Assembly (NCBI GenBank): GCA_965249455.1
Contig: OZ252236.1
Location: 4,340,001-4,404,000, forward strand
Origin: Jiulongibacter sp024742395
GTDB lineage: Bacteria; Bacteroidota; Bacteroidia; Cytophagales; Spirosomataceae
DNA: 64,000 nucleotides
Direction of reading: 5' to 3'
In this document: one piece after another, positions 62,536-64,000 of the stretch
Numbering within the stretch: position 1 is the stretch's first letter
How the letters are laid out: each line of letters opens with the position of its first letter
Notes under the pieces: generated by a model
Databases searched by the model: none
What the model was told of the DNA's origin: nothing
What the model saw: the letters and a program-made list of their open reading frames with translations, nothing else
Program-made: the position numbers and the translations under genes

Positions 62536-63404
62536 ATGGAAGCTGCTGGTCGAATTGGAAATGCCAAGGTATACAAAGACTTAAAAAGAGTCCTAAAAAA
62601 ATTTCTGAGAAATAAAGATATTAGTATCACCAGCGTTGACCCTGCGTTTCTCAAAAAACTTGAACAGCATTTTAGAGTATTAGGTTGGAAGCCAAATACT
62701 ATGAGTGTATACCTCCGTACACTTCGCTCTACCATAAACAAGTCGATAGTTGATGGCTATCTTAACAAGGACAAAAACCCTTTTAATACCTATTCAATTT
62801 CTCATTTAAAGAATGAAACAGTTAAAAGAGCAATTAGTCAGATTGAGGTTAAAAAACTTGAGGCCTAAAAATTGAGGACCCTAAGGAAAAGCTCGCCCAA
62901 GACTATTTTATGTTCAGTTATTATTGTTCTGGAATTAATTTTATGGATTTCGCAAAATTGAAAGTATCACAAGTCAATGCATTAGGTGATAAGTTCTTTC
63001 TTTCATATTTCCGAAGTAAGTCGAAAAAACTAATGAATATACAACTCGTTCCACAAGCATTAGAAATATTTATGCTATACAGTTACAATAAAGGGCAGGA
63101 TGACTTCCTTTTCCCTATTCTTTTAAAAGGGCAACATGAAAAGCCCAAAACAATCCATAATAGGATAGATAAAGTAAGTAAGGAAGTCAACAATAACCTC
63201 AAATTATTAGGTGAAAGGGCTGGGATAGCCACTCCCCTTTCAACCTACGTCGCAAGACATAGTTTTGCGACAACCCTAAAACGACTTGGGCAATCAACCT
63301 CAGTAATTTCAAATATGATGGGGCATAAGACAGAAGCTATTACACAAGTTTACCTAGACAGCTTTGAAAATGAGGTCCTATATGAGGCTAGTTTGAAGTT
63401 GTGA
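62536..63404 (+). pseudogene. Tyrosine recombinase remnant, N-terminally truncated and frameshifted
   Basis: Two frames together encode a phage-integrase-type recombinase. The first (62536-62868) has the core-binding domain with AAGRIGNAKVYKDLKRVLKKF and NTMSVYLRTLRSTINKSI. The second, continuous from about 62868 (KIEDPKEKLAQDYFMFSYYCSGINFMDFAKLK), has the catalytic domain: Lys of the beta-hairpin, ARHSFATTLKRLG (R-H-x-x-R-type box, here HSFAT) and the nucleophile Tyr in AITQVYLDSF. One missing base near 62863-62867 (GAGGCCTAAAA) breaks the frame, and TGA three codons before 62536 removes the expected N-terminal domain. The gene is therefore inactive unless rescued, and marks a former mobile element. 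Confidence 0.8.
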
Positions 63405-63523
63405 TACTGAAAATGGGAAGGCTACAATTTCAATTTAATTTGCAACGACATCGAAATTTAGGGCAACAAGCTAAAAGATTCAACACTATGGCATTTCACT
63501 CTTCCTCCTACTGAATCTGTTGC

Positions 63524-64000
63524 TTATTCTTCTAAAAAATCTAAGTCTTTATCAAAAGTCTCTGGTAAAGTAAGAATACTATAAAATCCTATTAAAAAGG
63601 TAATTAAACCAACAATAGCCCCAGAATTGACTACGCTAAAATGCCCTTTAAGAAATACAAAAAACGTTGTCATTAGTACTACAGTCCCTCTAACAACATT
63701 AGGTATAGTTGTAGTAGCCGTTGCTCTTAAGTTAGTACCAAATTGCTCTGCACCAATTGTAACAAACATTGCCCAATAACCAATACCAAAACCCAGAAGT
63801 CCAATTACTGTGTAAAGAATATAAGTCAATTTTATACCTGCATAAAGATAAAAAGTAGCTGTAAAAAAGGTAAACAGCATTAGATAAAAAACAGCCATTT
63901 TTCTTGATTTCAGAAAGTGGCTTAAAATTCCGCTAAAAATATCTCCCAGTGACAAACCTATATAGCACCACATAATTGAAAGACCAGGGTCTATGTTAGC
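63524..64000 (-). CDS. MFS transporter, C-terminal part (5' end outside window)
   Basis: The frame is open to the last base of the window; an ATG at 63973 is internal. About 158 residues are visible with four to five hydrophobic helices: MWCYIGLSLGDIFSGILS, a basic cytoplasmic loop HFLKSRK, FYLMLFTFFTATFYLY, GFGIGYWAMFVTIGAEQFGTNLRAT and a final helix ending LPETFDKDLDFLEE. The loop and the PET tail after the last helix are typical of the second half of major-facilitator transporters. The substrate cannot be told from this part. Confidence 0.75.
   Translation of the reverse strand, partial: ANIDPGLSIMWCYIGLSLGDIFSGILSHFLKSRKMAVFYLMLFTFFTATFYLYAGIKLTYILYTVIGLLGFGIGYWAMFVTIGAEQFGTNLRATATTTIPNVVRGTVVLMTTFFVFLKGHFSVVNSGAIVGLITFLIGFYSILTLPETFDKDLDFLEE

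Overview
The window is AT-rich DNA from a member of the Bacteroidota, most likely a marine, Cytophagales-like polysaccharide degrader. It carries two SusC/SusD outer-membrane pairs, many lipoproteins, secreted carbohydrate-active enzymes and AraC-type regulators. I recognise no rRNA, tRNA or CRISPR array.

Region A (about 1-36650) looks like a utilisation locus for a sulfated, rhamnose- and uronate-containing polysaccharide such as ulvan. It encodes a heparinase II/III-type lyase (5' end outside the window), three type I sulfatases, two GH78 alpha-L-rhamnosidases, a GH105 unsaturated-uronyl hydrolase, a SusC/SusD pair and a CBM9-like/PKD binding protein. It also has a RhaT-type rhamnose symporter, an arabinose/fucose-isomerase-like sugar isomerase, an AraC regulator and a class 1 fructose-1,6-bisphosphatase. 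Inside it is an oxidative branch: a PQQ dehydrogenase with an inserted c-type heme domain, a ThuA-DUF1080 (3-keto-glycoside hydrolase-like) fusion, and a cupin-cupin-SMP-30 lactonase lipoprotein. Six promoters in region A share a tandem 10-bp element, gene-strand consensus close to nnACAGnATA-GTACAGGATA. These promoters drive susC, the ThuA/PQQ operon, the CBM9/PKD gene, the cupin-SMP-30 operon, a sulfatase and fbp. A second element (TTGCACAAA) lies before the GH78-isomerase-RhaT operon and immediately before the first araC gene.

Region B (about 36650-61100) is a second, separately regulated locus. Four genes in tight succession encode a heme lipoprotein with DUF1549/DUF1553, a Tat-exported DUF1501 protein, an exported TIM-barrel isomerase/epimerase, and a DUF2231 membrane protein carrying a c-type heme motif and leucine-rich repeats. 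They are followed by SusC, SusD, a large FG-GAP/ASPIC-UnbV lipoprotein, a GH2 enzyme, a DUF5107-TPR protein, a sugar-porter MFS transporter and a convergent AraC regulator. Three places in this region (before the heme cluster, before susC, before GH2) carry the same direct repeat of GTCCAT with exactly 21-bp spacing, which I infer to be the operator of this locus. A 13-copy array of CGTTT decamers spaced at near multiples of 10-11 bp lies between the two regions.

Region C (about 61100-64000) is decayed or mobile-element-associated DNA: a conserved small gene interrupted by one in-frame amber codon, a tyrosine recombinase lacking its N terminus and broken by a one-base frameshift, and the C-terminal part of an MFS transporter that runs off the window.

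All functions are read from motifs and family resemblance seen by eye. No database search was run; substrate assignments are inference.
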